Source: Peptoanaerobacter stomatis
Lineage (GTDB): Bacteria; Bacillota; Clostridia; Peptostreptococcales; Filifactoraceae
Reading direction: 5' to 3'
Assembly: GCF_000238095.2 (NCBI RefSeq)
Contig: NZ_JH815225.1
Coordinates: 770,724 to 834,723, forward strand
Length of the DNA: 64,000 nt
Part shown: positions 1 through 9,351 of the stretch, piece after piece
How the letters are laid out: each line of letters starts with the position of its first letter
Numbering within the stretch: position 1 is the first letter of the stretch
Translations under genes and position numbers: made by a program
Notes under the pieces: generated by a model
Seen by the model: the letters and a program-made list of their open reading frames with translations, nothing else
Databases searched by the model: none
What the model was told of the DNA's origin: nothing

Positions 1-325
1 TAGGGCTTGTAACAAAATAAGCTATTACTATACTGACTATAAAACCCAATATTATAGTTACCATTTCCGGAAGCGGTATTTTAGATACTTCGTTTTGTAT
101 ATAGTTTGCTATTTGCTGACTTTTTTTAATCAAAAAAGGTGCTATAAAATAAAATATAATTCCAAATAAAATAAATAATGTTGTCAGCATAGCTACGTCA
201 AATATAGATTTTGACATATAATCAGGTTTTAGAGTCTCAAGTATATTGTACATTAAAAAATATATTAAAAGTCCTACTGAACCTCCACCTACTCCTATAA
301 ACCATCTTATCGCTTTTTTTACCAT
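1..325 (-). CDS. YacL-like PIN/TRAM membrane protein, N-terminal part (partial)
   Basis: This is the first ~108 residues of a gene that runs off the left edge. The ATG at 325-323 follows a strong AGGAGGTG ribosome binding site at 334-341. The visible part is a membrane anchor of about four hydrophobic segments, including a glycine-rich GVGGGSVG stretch and a charged linker (IKKSQQIANYIQNEV), as in the N-terminus of YacL-type proteins, which carry a PIN nuclease-like domain and a TRAM domain further on. That C-terminal half is outside the window, so the assignment rests on the anchor and on position: the start overlaps the end of radA by 7 bases, and yacL follows radA (or disA) in many Firmicutes. 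Confidence 0.7.
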   Translation of the reverse strand, partial: MVKKAIRWFIGVGGGSVGLLIYFLMYNILETLKPDYMSKSIFDVAMLTTLFILFGIIFYFIAPFLIKKSQQIANYIQNEVSKIPLPEMVTIILGFIVSIVIAYFVTSP

Positions 326-1734
326 TTATTTTCACCTCCTTTTTTTACTTTTTTTATATTTGATATAGAATAATCAAGCGCTTGCTTTATATTTTTTACT
401 CCTGTAACCTTTATTTTATTTCCTTTTAATTTTATATCTTTTAAATTTGAGTATGGTACAAGTATTTCTTCAAACCCTAATTTTTCAGCTTCATTTATCC
501 TGTTTTGAACAAAACTTACATTTCTTATTTCACCTGTAAGTCCTACCTCTCCACATATAGCAAGCAATTTTTTTACAGGAACATTATAATAACTTGATGC
601 AATAGCGATTATCACGCCCAAATCTATAAAAGGTTCATTCAGTTTTATACCGCCTGTCAAATTGACATATACATCATAGTTTTGTATCAAAATACCTGCA
701 TGTTTTTCCAAAACTGCAAGCAGCATATTTAATCTGTTATAATCTATTCCTGTCCCTGTTCTCCGTGGTGAAGGAAAGTTGGTAGATATAACAAGAGACT
801 GTATTTCAACCAACATCGGTCTTGTCCCTTCTACACAACTGACAATAGCCGTACCAGCTTCATTAGAATCATTTTCAGACAACAATATCCTTGACGGATT
901 ATCTACTTCTACAAGCCCTCTATCCGTCATCTCAAATACACCTAATTCGTTAGTTGAACCAAATCTGTTTTTTACAGCCCTTATCATTCTATATGAATTA
1001 TATTTTTCTCCTTCAAAATATAAAACTGTATCTACTAAATGCTCCAAGACTCTCGGTCCGGCTATAGCACCGTCTTTAGTTACATGTCCTACTATAAAAC
1101 AACAGATGTTTTCTTTTTTACATATCTTCATGAGTCTATTAGCTATATCTTTTACCTGAGACACTGAACCAGGTAAAGAATCAAGAGTTGTTGATGATAT
1201 GGTTTGTATTGAATCTATTATTATAACATCCGGCTTTATTTCCAATATTTGTTTTTCAATAATTTCCAAATTTGTTTGCGCAATTATGAGCAAATCAGCT
1301 TCTTTTTCAAATATCCTGTCCGCTCTCAGTTTAATTTGCTCCAACGATTCTTCTGCTGATACATAAAGTACATTTTTTCTATCACTTATATTGTTCGTCA
1401 ACTGTAACAGTATGGTTGATTTCCCTATCCCCGGGTCTCCTCCTATGAGCACAAGTGAACCACTGACTATGCCGCCTCCCAAAACTCTGTCAAATTCTTT
1501 TATACCGGTAGAAAACCTGACATATTCTTGTCCTTTAACCTCACTGAGTTTTATAGGAGAAACATCTTCTCCAAGCATAATCAATTCTACTTGTTTTTCT
1601 ATAGTTTTACTTTTTTGTGTATATACTTCCTCTTTCAATGTGCCCGCTGTAGAACAGCTCGGACATACTCCCCACCATTTTGATGTTTCATATCCACAAT
1701 TCTCACAAGTGTATTTTGTCTTTAATTTTGCCAT
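319..1734 (-). CDS. radA: DNA repair protein RadA
   Basis: RadA is a RecA-like, branch-migrating ATPase for recombinational repair. The N-terminal zinc finger has two CxxC pairs (CENC and CPSC), followed by a Walker A motif GGDPGIGKST about 100 residues in, the RadA signature KNRFG, and a C-terminal Lon-like domain (NLTGGIKLNEPFIDLG). The open frame extends to 1746, but the ATG at 1734 (MAKLKTKYTC) is preferred because the GAGG ribosome binding site, inside the end of clpC, is correctly spaced for it; the ATG at 1737 overlaps the clpC stop as ATGA. It sits between clpC and a yacL-like gene, the classic Firmicutes order, and is probably translationally coupled to both. Confidence 0.96.
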   Translation of the reverse strand: MAKLKTKYTCENCGYETSKWWGVCPSCSTAGTLKEEVYTQKSKTIEKQVELIMLGEDVSPIKLSEVKGQEYVRFSTGIKEFDRVLGGGIVSGSLVLIGGDPGIGKSTILLQLTNNISDRKNVLYVSAEESLEQIKLRADRIFEKEADLLIIAQTNLEIIEKQILEIKPDVIIIDSIQTISSTTLDSLPGSVSQVKDIANRLMKICKKENICCFIVGHVTKDGAIAGPRVLEHLVDTVLYFEGEKYNSYRMIRAVKNRFGSTNELGVFEMTDRGLVEVDNPSRILLSENDSNEAGTAIVSCVEGTRPMLVEIQSLVISTNFPSPRRTGTGIDYNRLNMLLAVLEKHAGILIQNYDVYVNLTGGIKLNEPFIDLGVIIAIASSYYNVPVKKLLAICGEVGLTGEIRNVSFVQNRINEAEKLGFEEILVPYSNLKDIKLKGNKIKVTGVKNIKQALDYSISNIKKVKKGGENKW

Positions 1735-4232
1735 CATTCCTCGCAATCTTCGTTTATTATTTCAAAGCTGAGACTGTCTTCATTTCCTATTACATTTACA
1801 AACGAATTATCTTTTATTTCTTCCAATAATATTTTTTGAGCAATTTCATTTTCCAACAGCTTTTGTATCGTACGCAATAGAGGTCTTGCACCATATTCCA
1901 AATTATATCCATCTTTTGAAATAGTCTCTATGGCGCTGTCTTGTATAATCAAATGTATTCCTCTATCTTTCAACCTTTCTTGAAGTTTTTCTATCATTAT
2001 TCCGGCTATTTTAAATATGTCGTTTTTACCAAGTTGTCTGAATACCACTATCTCATCAACTCTGTTTATAAACTCAGGTTTAAAATGTTTTTTTAGTTCT
2101 GATATAAATGACTTCTCCAAGTTTTTATATAAATCATCGTTTATTTTTTCAAAAGTTTGGTTTGAAAATCCGAAATTATTTTGTTTTTTTACAGCTGACG
2201 CTCCTATATTTGATGTCATTATTATTATTGAATTTTTAAAATCAACTTTTCTGCCTTGAGAATCTGTTAAATGTCCCTCGTCCAGAACCTGCAAAAGCAA
2301 ATCGAATATATCAGGGTGTGCCTTTTCTATTTCATCAAATAATAGTACACAATACGGTTTCTTTTTAACTTTTTCAGTTAGCTGTCCACCTTCAGAGTAA
2401 CCTATATATCCAGGAGGAGATCCTATGACTTTACTTACATCAAACTTCTCCATGTATTCGCTCATATCAACTCTTATCATAGCATCTTCATCATCAAAAA
2501 GCTCTCTTGCCAAAGTTTTTGCAAGCTGTGTCTTTCCCACGCCTGTAGGTCCTAAAAATATGAATGAGCCTATAGGTTTTTTAGGATCTTTCAGCCCGGT
2601 TCTTGCTCTTTGTATTGCTCTTGTTACGCTTAACACAGCCTCATCTTGACCTATTACATATTTTGATATATTTTTTCTCATATCGAGCAGCTTATCTTCT
2701 TGCGTTTTTGTAAGTTTTTCAAGAGGTATTCCTGTTATAGAGCTCACAACGCTCTCTATGTCTCTTTTGGTCAAATTTTTCTTTTCATTATATACTTTAA
2801 GTCTTTCATCAGATATAGATGACATAATACTATCTAATTCTAATATTTCATCTCTTATAACAGAAACATTTTGTATGTTATTTTCTCTAACTTCTTTGGC
2901 TATCCTGAATTTTGCATCTTTTATATTTTTTAAGACTTCATCTATTTCATAATAGTCTTCATTTCTTGCCAATTTTAATTTCGCAGATGCCTCATCTATT
3001 ATATCTATAGCCTTATCAGGAAGATACATAGAAGAAATATATCTTTTAGACAATTTTACAGCCAATTCTATAGCATCTTGTTCTATCCTCACATCATGAT
3101 AGCTCTCATAATTTTGTTTCACAGCCATTAACATCTTTATAGCTTTTTCTTCTGACGGCTCTTTTATTTGAACTACTTGTATTCTTCTTTTTATAACATC
3201 ATCTTTTTCTATATATCTTTTATACTCCGCTGTACTTGTAACCCCTATTATTTGCAACTTACCTTCTGCAAGAGCATTTTTAATCATATTGCCTGCTTCT
3301 GATGTGTTCTCTTGATTACTTAAAATCGCAATACTGTGAAAATTATCTATAAACAAAATAATATCTTCACTGCTACTTACTTCTTCAATTATATTTCTGA
3401 TTCTTTCTTCTAACTCACCTTTATACTTACTTCCTGATACAACAAGAGGCATATTTAGTTGAAATATACGCTTATTTCTTAAAATATTTGGAGCCTTTTT
3501 TGAAACTATATTTTGTGCTATTGCATATATTACAGATGTCTTTCCAACTCCCGCTTCGCCTACCAAAACAGGATTATTCTTGTTTCTTCTTGCCAATATG
3601 TGAGTTATTCTTTCTATATCTTCTTCTCTTTCTACAACTATGTTCAATTCTCCATTTTCAGCATTATTGGTTATATCTGTCGCATATCTGTTCAAAACTC
3701 TACCTATTTTAGGAGGTTTTTTATATATGTTTCTTCCATAATCTTCTTGAACCTCATTATACTCAGATATGTCTTTTACTTTTTGTTTTATATTATCAAA
3801 TTCTTTTTTAGCTATTATTATCTCATCTATCAATTCATCTTGATATATACCATTATTGTTCAATATATCTGTTGCAATACTTTTTTTCCCAAGTATAGCT
3901 ATAAGTACATGTTCTAAACCCACAAAATCAAATGATAGAGAATTTGCAATGGAAATTGATTCTTCAAATATATCTTTTATATCGCTTGCATATATTAAAA
4001 CATTACTCGGAACAACACCTTTTTCATTTTTTTCCAATACTTTTTGCACTATATCGTCCGTATATAAATTATGTTCTGATAATATTCTACCTACAAGAGA
4101 TTTTTCTTGTCTGCTTATAGCTATCAAAATATGCTCACTGTCAACTGTATTATGACCTAATTTGCTCGCCTCTTGAGCAGCTAAATTCAACAATCTTCTA
4201 CTAAATTGAGTAAATGTTTCTATTTTTATCAT
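1734..4232 (-). CDS. clpC: ClpC-type AAA+ unfoldase, D1 Walker B Glu replaced by Asn
   Basis: An 832-residue Hsp100 unfoldase that would feed proteins to ClpP. It has two N-terminal Clp_N repeats (residues ~1-145), AAA+ domain D1 with Walker A GEAGVGKTS, a short middle region, and D2 with Walker A GPTGVGKTQ, Walker B LLFDEIEKAH, arginine-finger segment FINRVDEI and sensor-2 GARPL. D2 also has an FGF tripeptide where ClpC proteins carry their ClpP-binding loop. Pore loops are kept in D1 (KYKGE) and D2 (GYIGY). The anomaly is D1: the usual LFIDELH reads LFIDNFH, so the catalytic glutamate is Asn297 (codon 3342-3344) and the following GAG loop is lost. It lies between a nitroreductase and radA; ctsR, mcsA and mcsB are not upstream. 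Confidence 0.93.
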   Translation of the reverse strand: MIKIETFTQFSRRLLNLAAQEASKLGHNTVDSEHILIAISRQEKSLVGRILSEHNLYTDDIVQKVLEKNEKGVVPSNVLIYASDIKDIFEESISIANSLSFDFVGLEHVLIAILGKKSIATDILNNNGIYQDELIDEIIIAKKEFDNIKQKVKDISEYNEVQEDYGRNIYKKPPKIGRVLNRYATDITNNAENGELNIVVEREEDIERITHILARRNKNNPVLVGEAGVGKTSVIYAIAQNIVSKKAPNILRNKRIFQLNMPLVVSGSKYKGELEERIRNIIEEVSSSEDIILFIDNFHSIAILSNQENTSEAGNMIKNALAEGKLQIIGVTSTAEYKRYIEKDDVIKRRIQVVQIKEPSEEKAIKMLMAVKQNYESYHDVRIEQDAIELAVKLSKRYISSMYLPDKAIDIIDEASAKLKLARNEDYYEIDEVLKNIKDAKFRIAKEVRENNIQNVSVIRDEILELDSIMSSISDERLKVYNEKKNLTKRDIESVVSSITGIPLEKLTKTQEDKLLDMRKNISKYVIGQDEAVLSVTRAIQRARTGLKDPKKPIGSFIFLGPTGVGKTQLAKTLARELFDDEDAMIRVDMSEYMEKFDVSKVIGSPPGYIGYSEGGQLTEKVKKKPYCVLLFDEIEKAHPDIFDLLLQVLDEGHLTDSQGRKVDFKNSIIIMTSNIGASAVKKQNNFGFSNQTFEKINDDLYKNLEKSFISELKKHFKPEFINRVDEIVVFRQLGKNDIFKIAGIMIEKLQERLKDRGIHLIIQDSAIETISKDGYNLEYGARPLLRTIQKLLENEIAQKILLEEIKDNSFVNVIGNEDSLSFEIINEDCEE

Positions 4233-4350
4233 CCTTTATAAATTTCTTTAAAATAATAGCAAGCCGTTAATATATCATTTACAACCTCAAACAGATAATG
4301 ACATTTAATAGCTTGTTATCAATTTTTAAGTATGTTAGCAAATTAATAAT

Positions 4351-5100
4351 TTAAACAATATCCATGTCGAATCCCCTTGTTTTTATTTCATCTATCATAT
4401 TTCTATTTCTTCCAAGCGAATTTTTTAATTTATTAACAACCTGTGTAGTAAATTTTCCAACGGTTTTTGTGGTATCCCTAAGATCTATATACTCATTCAT
4501 CTCTTCATCAAAAGTCTTTATAGTCGCTGTATAATTATCAAATTTTTTATATTCATCTTCAAATACCTGCATATGTCTTGGAAGTCTCGGTTTTAATGCA
4601 GGTTCATGATTTTTATAACCAAGCCCTAAACCTATTATAGGAAATGTTAGCTTCGGCAAATTAAGTATTTCGCTTACACCTTTTATATCTTTTAGTATAC
4701 TCCCAAAATATACCGTTCCTATACCAAGTGATTCTGCCGCAACAACCATACTTTGAGCTGCTATAAGAGCATCGCTTACACCTTGAATAAAACTATCCAT
4801 GTCATTTCCAACATCATCTAAGCCGTTTTCTTTTGCAATTTTAGAATTCCTGTACATATCAACCACAAATATTATAAGGTCGCTATTATTTTTAACATAA
4901 GGTTGATTGCATATTTCAGCTATTTTTGATTTCTTATCATCATCTTTTACATGTATCATAGAATAACTGTATAACCCGTTACCACTCGCCGATCTAACAG
5001 CTACAGCAAACAAACTATCCATTATCTCTTTATCTATTTTTTCGTCTGTAAATTTCCTTATTGTTCTATGCTCTAATTGACTTTTTAATGTTGAATTCAT
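4351..5100 (-). CDS. nitroreductase family FMN oxidoreductase
   Basis: A 249-residue cytoplasmic flavoprotein of the NfsA/FRP-like branch of nitroreductases, which use NAD(P)H to reduce nitro compounds, quinones or free flavin. The N-terminal HRTIRKF segment is the FMN-phosphate binding signature; the central SLGIGTVYFGSI and the segment GLGLGYKNHEPALKPRLP are typical of the family, the latter being the arm found in NADPH-dependent members. It lies 31 bases after mnmA and about 120 bases before clpC on the same strand, so cotranscription with mnmA is likely. The physiological substrate cannot be told from sequence. Confidence 0.85.
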   Translation of the reverse strand: MNSTLKSQLEHRTIRKFTDEKIDKEIMDSLFAVAVRSASGNGLYSYSMIHVKDDDKKSKIAEICNQPYVKNNSDLIIFVVDMYRNSKIAKENGLDDVGNDMDSFIQGVSDALIAAQSMVVAAESLGIGTVYFGSILKDIKGVSEILNLPKLTFPIIGLGLGYKNHEPALKPRLPRHMQVFEDEYKKFDNYTATIKTFDEEMNEYIDLRDTTKTVGKFTTQVVNKLKNSLGRNRNMIDEIKTRGFDMDIV

Positions 5101-5131
5101 AATAATCCACTTCCTTAAACAATATAAATTA

Positions 5132-6244
5132 CTACATATTTAAATATCTATATTTGTCATTTAACGGCTCTAAATCTTTTATTATACAAGAACCTAAACA
5201 GTATTCTTCATCATAAAACACAGCAACTTGACCAGGAGTAACCGCCTTAACTTTAAAATCATATTCAACCTTTAAATTCCCATTATCAAGCTTATATACA
5301 CTTACAGGTATATCAGATTGTCTATATCTGAATTTAGCAGTGCATTTAAGAGGAAATATCGGCTCCTTTTCAAGTATCCAAAACGGATTTTCACCTATCA
5401 TGGATTTTGTAAACAACGCTTCATGCTCTTCTCCCTGAGCTACATAAACTATATTTTCTTTTAGATTTTTGCCCGCCACAAACCAAGGTTTACCATTTCC
5501 AACTCCACCTATTCCAAGACCTTTTCTCTGTCCAAGTGTGTAATGTATGATACCGTTATGTGTGCCTATTTTCTTGTTTGAATCTATATCTATTATATCT
5601 CCTTTTTTTGAAAGCAGATATTTATCTAAAAACTTATCAAAATTTCTTTCTCCAATAAAACAAACACCAGTAGAATCTTTTTTTAGAGCAGTAGCAAGAT
5701 TATGCTCTTTAGCTATTTCTCTAACTTTTGATTTTTCGATATCTCCAATAGGAAATATAGTTTTTGATAACGCTTTTTGACCTATTCTTGATAAAAAATA
5801 TGTTTGATCTTTAGAGTTATCAACACCACGTTTCAAATAAAAATCATTATTTTTTTCCTCAACTCTTGCATAATGCCCCATAGCTATATAATCCGCATCT
5901 AATTTAAGAGCATAGTCCAAAAACGCCTTAAACTTTATTTCTTGATTACACATAACATCAGGATTAGGGGTCCTGCCTTTTTTATACTCATCCAAAAAAT
6001 AAGTAAAAACTTGATCCCAATATTGTTTTTCAAAATTAACTGTATAATAATCTATTCCTATACTGTCAGCTACTTTTCTGACATCATCATAATCTTCCTT
6101 GGCAGTACATATTCCCTCATCATCTTTTTCATCCCAATTTTTCATAAATATTCCGGTAACGTCATATCCTTGCTCTTTCAATATGACCGCACTTACAGAA
6201 GAATCAACTCCTCCGCTCATTCCTAAGATAACTTTTTTTGCCAC
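5132..6244 (-). CDS. mnmA: tRNA-specific 2-thiouridylase MnmA
   Basis: MnmA installs the 2-thio group on wobble uridine 34 of Lys, Glu and Gln tRNAs, using ATP and sulfur relayed from a cysteine desulfurase. The 370-residue protein starts with the PP-loop SGGVDSS (residues 10-16). It has the two active cysteines expected of the family, Cys99 in [12 protein letters not shown] and Cys195 in [11 protein letters not shown], and the C-terminal beta-barrel ending in the [11 protein letters not shown]-type segment. Length and motifs are ordinary. It is the first gene of the minus-strand block that continues into the nitroreductase. No cysteine desulfurase lies beside it here. Confidence 0.97.
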   Translation of the reverse strand: MAKKVILGMSGGVDSSVSAVILKEQGYDVTGIFMKNWDEKDDEGICTAKEDYDDVRKVADSIGIDYYTVNFEKQYWDQVFTYFLDEYKKGRTPNPDVMCNQEIKFKAFLDYALKLDADYIAMGHYARVEEKNNDFYLKRGVDNSKDQTYFLSRIGQKALSKTIFPIGDIEKSKVREIAKEHNLATALKKDSTGVCFIGERNFDKFLDKYLLSKKGDIIDIDSNKKIGTHNGIIHYTLGQRKGLGIGGVGNGKPWFVAGKNLKENIVYVAQGEEHEALFTKSMIGENPFWILEKEPIFPLKCTAKFRYRQSDIPVSVYKLDNGNLKVEYDFKVKAVTPGQVAVFYDEEYCLGSCIIKDLEPLNDKYRYLNM

Positions 6245-6499
6245 CTGTAATCACCTTTATCTATTTTTATAATCGCATAGTTCATAATTATAACATATTT
6301 TATCTAAAATTACTAAAACTTAAAATAGTTTCATGAAGATTTAAGTAATAGTTAATAATCTATTAAAGAAAGTATCTTTTTGTAATATTATTTTTTTATT
6401 ATAAAAAACTGTATACTGTATATCGTTTAGATTTTTCTAAAAGACTAAAAAATCGTTAGTTTTGTAATAAATAACACAAAAAATACCACGTAAAAAAAT

Positions 6500-6994
6500 C
6501 TAAATGTTGTTTATAAACTTTGCCACTTCTCTTGCATCTCCCAATATAGCATATTTAGCATGTCTGAATATCGCAGAATTTTTATTGTTATTTATAGCTA
6601 TTATTTCTTGTGCCTTAACACTCCCCAAATGTTGTACAGCACCAGATACACCGAAACCTATATATATTTTAGGATTCGCAGATAAAGCCGTTTTACCCAA
6701 AACTCTATCAGAACTAATTATATTCATATCTTGTACAGGTCTTGTACCTGCGTATTGAGCTCCAAGTTTATCCGCAATATCTTTTATATCTTCTATGCCT
6801 TTTTCAGGATGATATCCCCTTCCAAAAGCTACAATTATATCTGCATTTTCAAGCATTTCACTATTTTTAACACTTTCAGCTTTTTCAAATAAACCTTTAA
6901 ATATTCTTATTATTTCCTTTTTTCCTTCATCTTCTTCGAATAATATATAATTTCTATCAGTATTATAATCCGTCATGAGTTCCAATACGCTCAT
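6500..6994 (-). CDS. stand-alone EtfA C-terminal FAD-binding domain protein
   Basis: A 164-residue protein matching only the C-terminal FAD domain of electron transfer flavoprotein alpha subunits, which normally have ~320-340 residues. Visible signatures are GAQYAGTRPVQD, the core IYIGFGVSGAVQHLGS and the C-terminal AKYAILGDAREV, corresponding to the YIAxGISGAxQH and ADxGIVGD signatures of EtfA. Domain I is missing: the first ~70 residues correspond to the linker and the ADIIVAFGRG segment. It is not an obvious fragment, since it has its own GAGGTGA ribosome binding site at the right distance and no EtfA N-terminal coding lies upstream. No etfB is present. Acyl-CoA dehydrogenase and crotonase genes lie 1.3-3.8 kb away on the other strand. 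Function beyond FAD binding is unknown. Confidence 0.75.
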   Translation of the reverse strand: MSVLELMTDYNTDRNYILFEEDEGKKEIIRIFKGLFEKAESVKNSEMLENADIIVAFGRGYHPEKGIEDIKDIADKLGAQYAGTRPVQDMNIISSDRVLGKTALSANPKIYIGFGVSGAVQHLGSVKAQEIIAINNNKNSAIFRHAKYAILGDAREVAKFINNI

Positions 6995-7112
6995 ATCTCA
7001 CCTCTTTAATATAATCAGACTCATCTATATTTTTCAATTTATATCAAAATGGACAATTTATAAAACAACAAACATATTGATAACTACTTCAAATTTCCCA
7101 ATTTTATCATAA

Positions 7113-7889
7113 TTATACGCACTCAACTAACTTTATATTATGTTCTTTAGCAAATTTTTTGTATTTTTCAGGTGCCTTATCAGTTATTATACAATCTATA
7201 TCATCTAATTCACAATAAGTAAAAAGCGAATGTTTGTCAAACTTTGTATGATCTACAAGCATAAACACTTTTTCAGCCTTATCAACAACCTTTGATTTTA
7301 TATCTCTTTCCTCATATACTGAGTTTGTTGCACCGTTTTTTACACTTATACCTGTAGCAGCCATAAAGGCTTTCGTTATATTTATATCTTTCAAAAAATT
7401 TAAAGAATCTTTACCGGCAAAAGAAAAAGTTCTTTTGTTTACTTCTCCTCCTAAAGCTATCAGATTTATATTTTCTTTTCGACTTGCCTCTATAACAACA
7501 CTAAGATTATTCGTTATTATAGTTACATTTTTCTTGTCACATAGATAGTATATTATGTTCATAGCTGTAGTTCCGGAATCTACAAATATTATGTCATTAT
7601 CTTCTACAAATCTGGATGCTTTTCTTCCAATTAATTCTTTAAAATCTTTATCTCTTACGCATCTTTCCAGAAAATCTGAAAACTCAACTTCAGATTCACA
7701 ATATTCAACTCCGCCATAAACCTTTTTTATATTACCGTTTTCAATGAGCTCGTTTATATCTCTCCTTATAGTATTCATTGATATTCCAAATTCTTCTTGC
7801 AATTCCTTCAAGCTCATTATTCTTCTTTCTAAAATCAGTTTTTCCATTTTAGCCAATCTGATATTTTTCATTATATTATTCGACTCCAT
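7113..7889 (-). CDS. DeoR family transcriptional regulator
   Basis: A repressor-type regulator with an N-terminal DeoR winged helix (LKELQEEFGISMNTIRRDINELIENGNIKKVYGG, split by residues 24-60) and a C-terminal DeoRC sugar-phosphate sensor domain with the family segments DSGTTAMNIIYYL, TITNNLSVV and LGGEVNKRTFSF. These regulators usually bind a phosphorylated sugar. The first ATG (7889) has no clear ribosome binding site; the ATG six codons later (7871, MKNIRLAKMEKL) gives the usual 252-residue length and may be the true start. It is monocistronic. The next gene on its strand is the EtfA-like one, more than 100 bases downstream. A 9-bp palindrome at 8001-8025 in its upstream region could be an operator. 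Confidence 0.88.
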   Translation of the reverse strand: MESNNIMKNIRLAKMEKLILERRIMSLKELQEEFGISMNTIRRDINELIENGNIKKVYGGVEYCESEVEFSDFLERCVRDKDFKELIGRKASRFVEDNDIIFVDSGTTAMNIIYYLCDKKNVTIITNNLSVVIEASRKENINLIALGGEVNKRTFSFAGKDSLNFLKDINITKAFMAATGISVKNGATNSVYEERDIKSKVVDKAEKVFMLVDHTKFDKHSLFTYCELDDIDCIITDKAPEKYKKFAKEHNIKLVECV

Positions 7890-8000
7890 TTTTATTTTAA
7901 ATAAAATTATTTATATATACATATTATAGATACTTATCTCTCACAAATTATATATAAATTTATACGTTTTTTATCTTACATTAAAATATTATATACCAAA

Positions 8001-8025
8001 ATATATTGACTATCAATCAATATAT
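8001..8025. promoter_or_regulatory. palindrome between deoR-type gene and crotonase
   Basis: An inverted repeat ATATATTGA / TCAATATAT separated by 7 bases lies about 110 bases upstream of the DeoR-family gene and 280 bases upstream of the crotonase gene. Its size and place fit an operator for either promoter, but only one copy is seen and no binding can be inferred from sequence alone. Confidence 0.3.
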
Positions 8026-8190
8026 CATATTTTAAAATCATTATCAATATTTTATCATATTATAAAATGCTTTTTATAAAAACTTACTCAAAATTATATA
8101 TTTTTCATATATTTTTTACTTATACAACTCTATTATTCATATGAAATATAAGTATTTTAGCATATTTTTAAAAATAGATAATAAAACTTC

Positions 8191-8219
8191 TTGACTTTTG
8201 CCTATTTTAGTTTTAATAT
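8191..8219 (+). promoter_or_regulatory. sigma-A type promoter for crotonase
   Basis: A TTGACT hexamer at 8191-8196 is separated by 17 bases from TAATAT at 8214-8219, close to the vegetative consensus. Transcription would begin near 8226, leaving a leader of about 78 bases before the crotonase ATG at 8304. The AGGAGG ribosome binding site lies just upstream of that ATG. Confidence 0.65.
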
Positions 8220-8303
8220 TAAATATAGTGAAAGTGGTGTAAAAATAATAGGCAATCGATTAACATTTTTTTAATACTTTACTATTTAGGAGGATAATAT
8301 ATT

Positions 8304-9080
8304 ATGAACAATCTATTAATGCAAGTAGAAGATGAAATAGCTGTTGTTACAATTAACAGACCTAAAGCACTCAATGCACTTAACACAGAAACTTTAAGTG
8401 AAATAAATGAGTTATTTGCTGAAATAGGAAAAAGAAAAGATATAAAAGTAGTTATATTGACAGGTTCCGGAGAAAAATCATTTGTAGCCGGTGCCGATAT
8501 ATCCGAAATGGTAAATGGCGATGCCGCACAAGGAAGAACTTTCAGCTTATTGGCTAAAGAAGCATTTTCAAGATTGGAACAAATCCCTCAAGTTGTAATA
8601 GCAGCTGTAAACGGATATGCTCTAGGTGGTGGTTGCGAAATATCAATGGCTTGCGATATAAGAGTTGCTTCTGAAAATGCAATATTCGGACAACCGGAAA
8701 CAAGTTTGGGAATAATCCCCGGTTTCGGTGGAACTCAAAGATTAACAAGACTTGTTGGAAAAGGTAGAGCTAAAGAACTTGTATTTACTTGCGATAAAAT
8801 AGATGCTCAAGAAGCATATAGAATAGGTCTTGCAAACAAAGTTGTTCCTCAAGCCGAGTTATTAGACTACTGCAAAAAAATGGCACAAAGAATAATCAAA
8901 AACGGAAGTCTTGCCGTATCTATCGCTAAACAATTGATAGAAAGAGGCGCAGATACTGATTTAGATTCAGCACTTGTACTTGAAGCTACAGGTTTCGGTT
9001 TAACATTTGCTACTAATGACAAAAAAGAAGGAATGACTGCATTCTTAGAAAAAAGAAAAGCTAATTTAACTGATTTTTAA
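8304..9080 (+). CDS. crt: enoyl-CoA hydratase / 3-hydroxybutyryl-CoA dehydratase (crotonase)
   Basis: A 258-residue crotonase-fold enzyme that would interconvert 3-hydroxybutyryl-CoA and crotonyl-CoA in butyrate-type fermentation. The oxyanion-hole segment FVAGADISEM, the GGGCEISMACD segment with the first catalytic glutamate, and FGQPETSLGIIPGFGG with the second are all present. Start is the ATG at 8304 after an AGGAGG site. It has its own promoter and is closed by a strong terminator at 9138-9182, so it is monocistronic rather than part of a crt-bcd-etf-hbd operon. Short-chain specificity is inferred from family resemblance and from the acyl-CoA dehydrogenase gene that follows. Confidence 0.92.
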   Translation: MNNLLMQVEDEIAVVTINRPKALNALNTETLSEINELFAEIGKRKDIKVVILTGSGEKSFVAGADISEMVNGDAAQGRTFSLLAKEAFSRLEQIPQVVIAAVNGYALGGGCEISMACDIRVASENAIFGQPETSLGIIPGFGGTQRLTRLVGKGRAKELVFTCDKIDAQEAYRIGLANKVVPQAELLDYCKKMAQRIIKNGSLAVSIAKQLIERGADTDLDSALVLEATGFGLTFATNDKKEGMTAFLEKRKANLTDF

Positions 9081-9137
9081 ATAATACTATAGAAGATAAA
9101 AATTAATCCCGTAGTTTTTATAATACCATAGTTTATC

Positions 9138-9182
9138 AAAGGTTATTTTATAACAGAAACGTTATAAAATAACCTTTTTTTA
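9138..9182 (+). terminator. intrinsic terminator after crotonase
   Basis: A perfect 17-bp stem (9138-9154 with 9161-9177), a 6-base loop and a following T run. It closes the crotonase transcript and separates it from the acyl-CoA dehydrogenase gene. Confidence 0.9.
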
Positions 9183-9351
9183 TATCAATTTTAATGTTAT
9201 GCAATTTCACAAATAATTAAATTCATTTTAAAATAATACCAATATTAAATTTAAATTTGATATAAAAGAATATATATTATAAATTTAATACTAATATACT
9301 CATAAGTTATCCATACAACTTTTAATGAAAATTGATATATCCATTAATATT

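Noticed and set aside
3488-4155. Three plus-strand open frames of 74-134 codons inside clpC
   Set aside because: They are antisense to a strongly supported gene, rich in Phe, Tyr, Leu and Ser as expected of shadows, and have no ribosome binding site.
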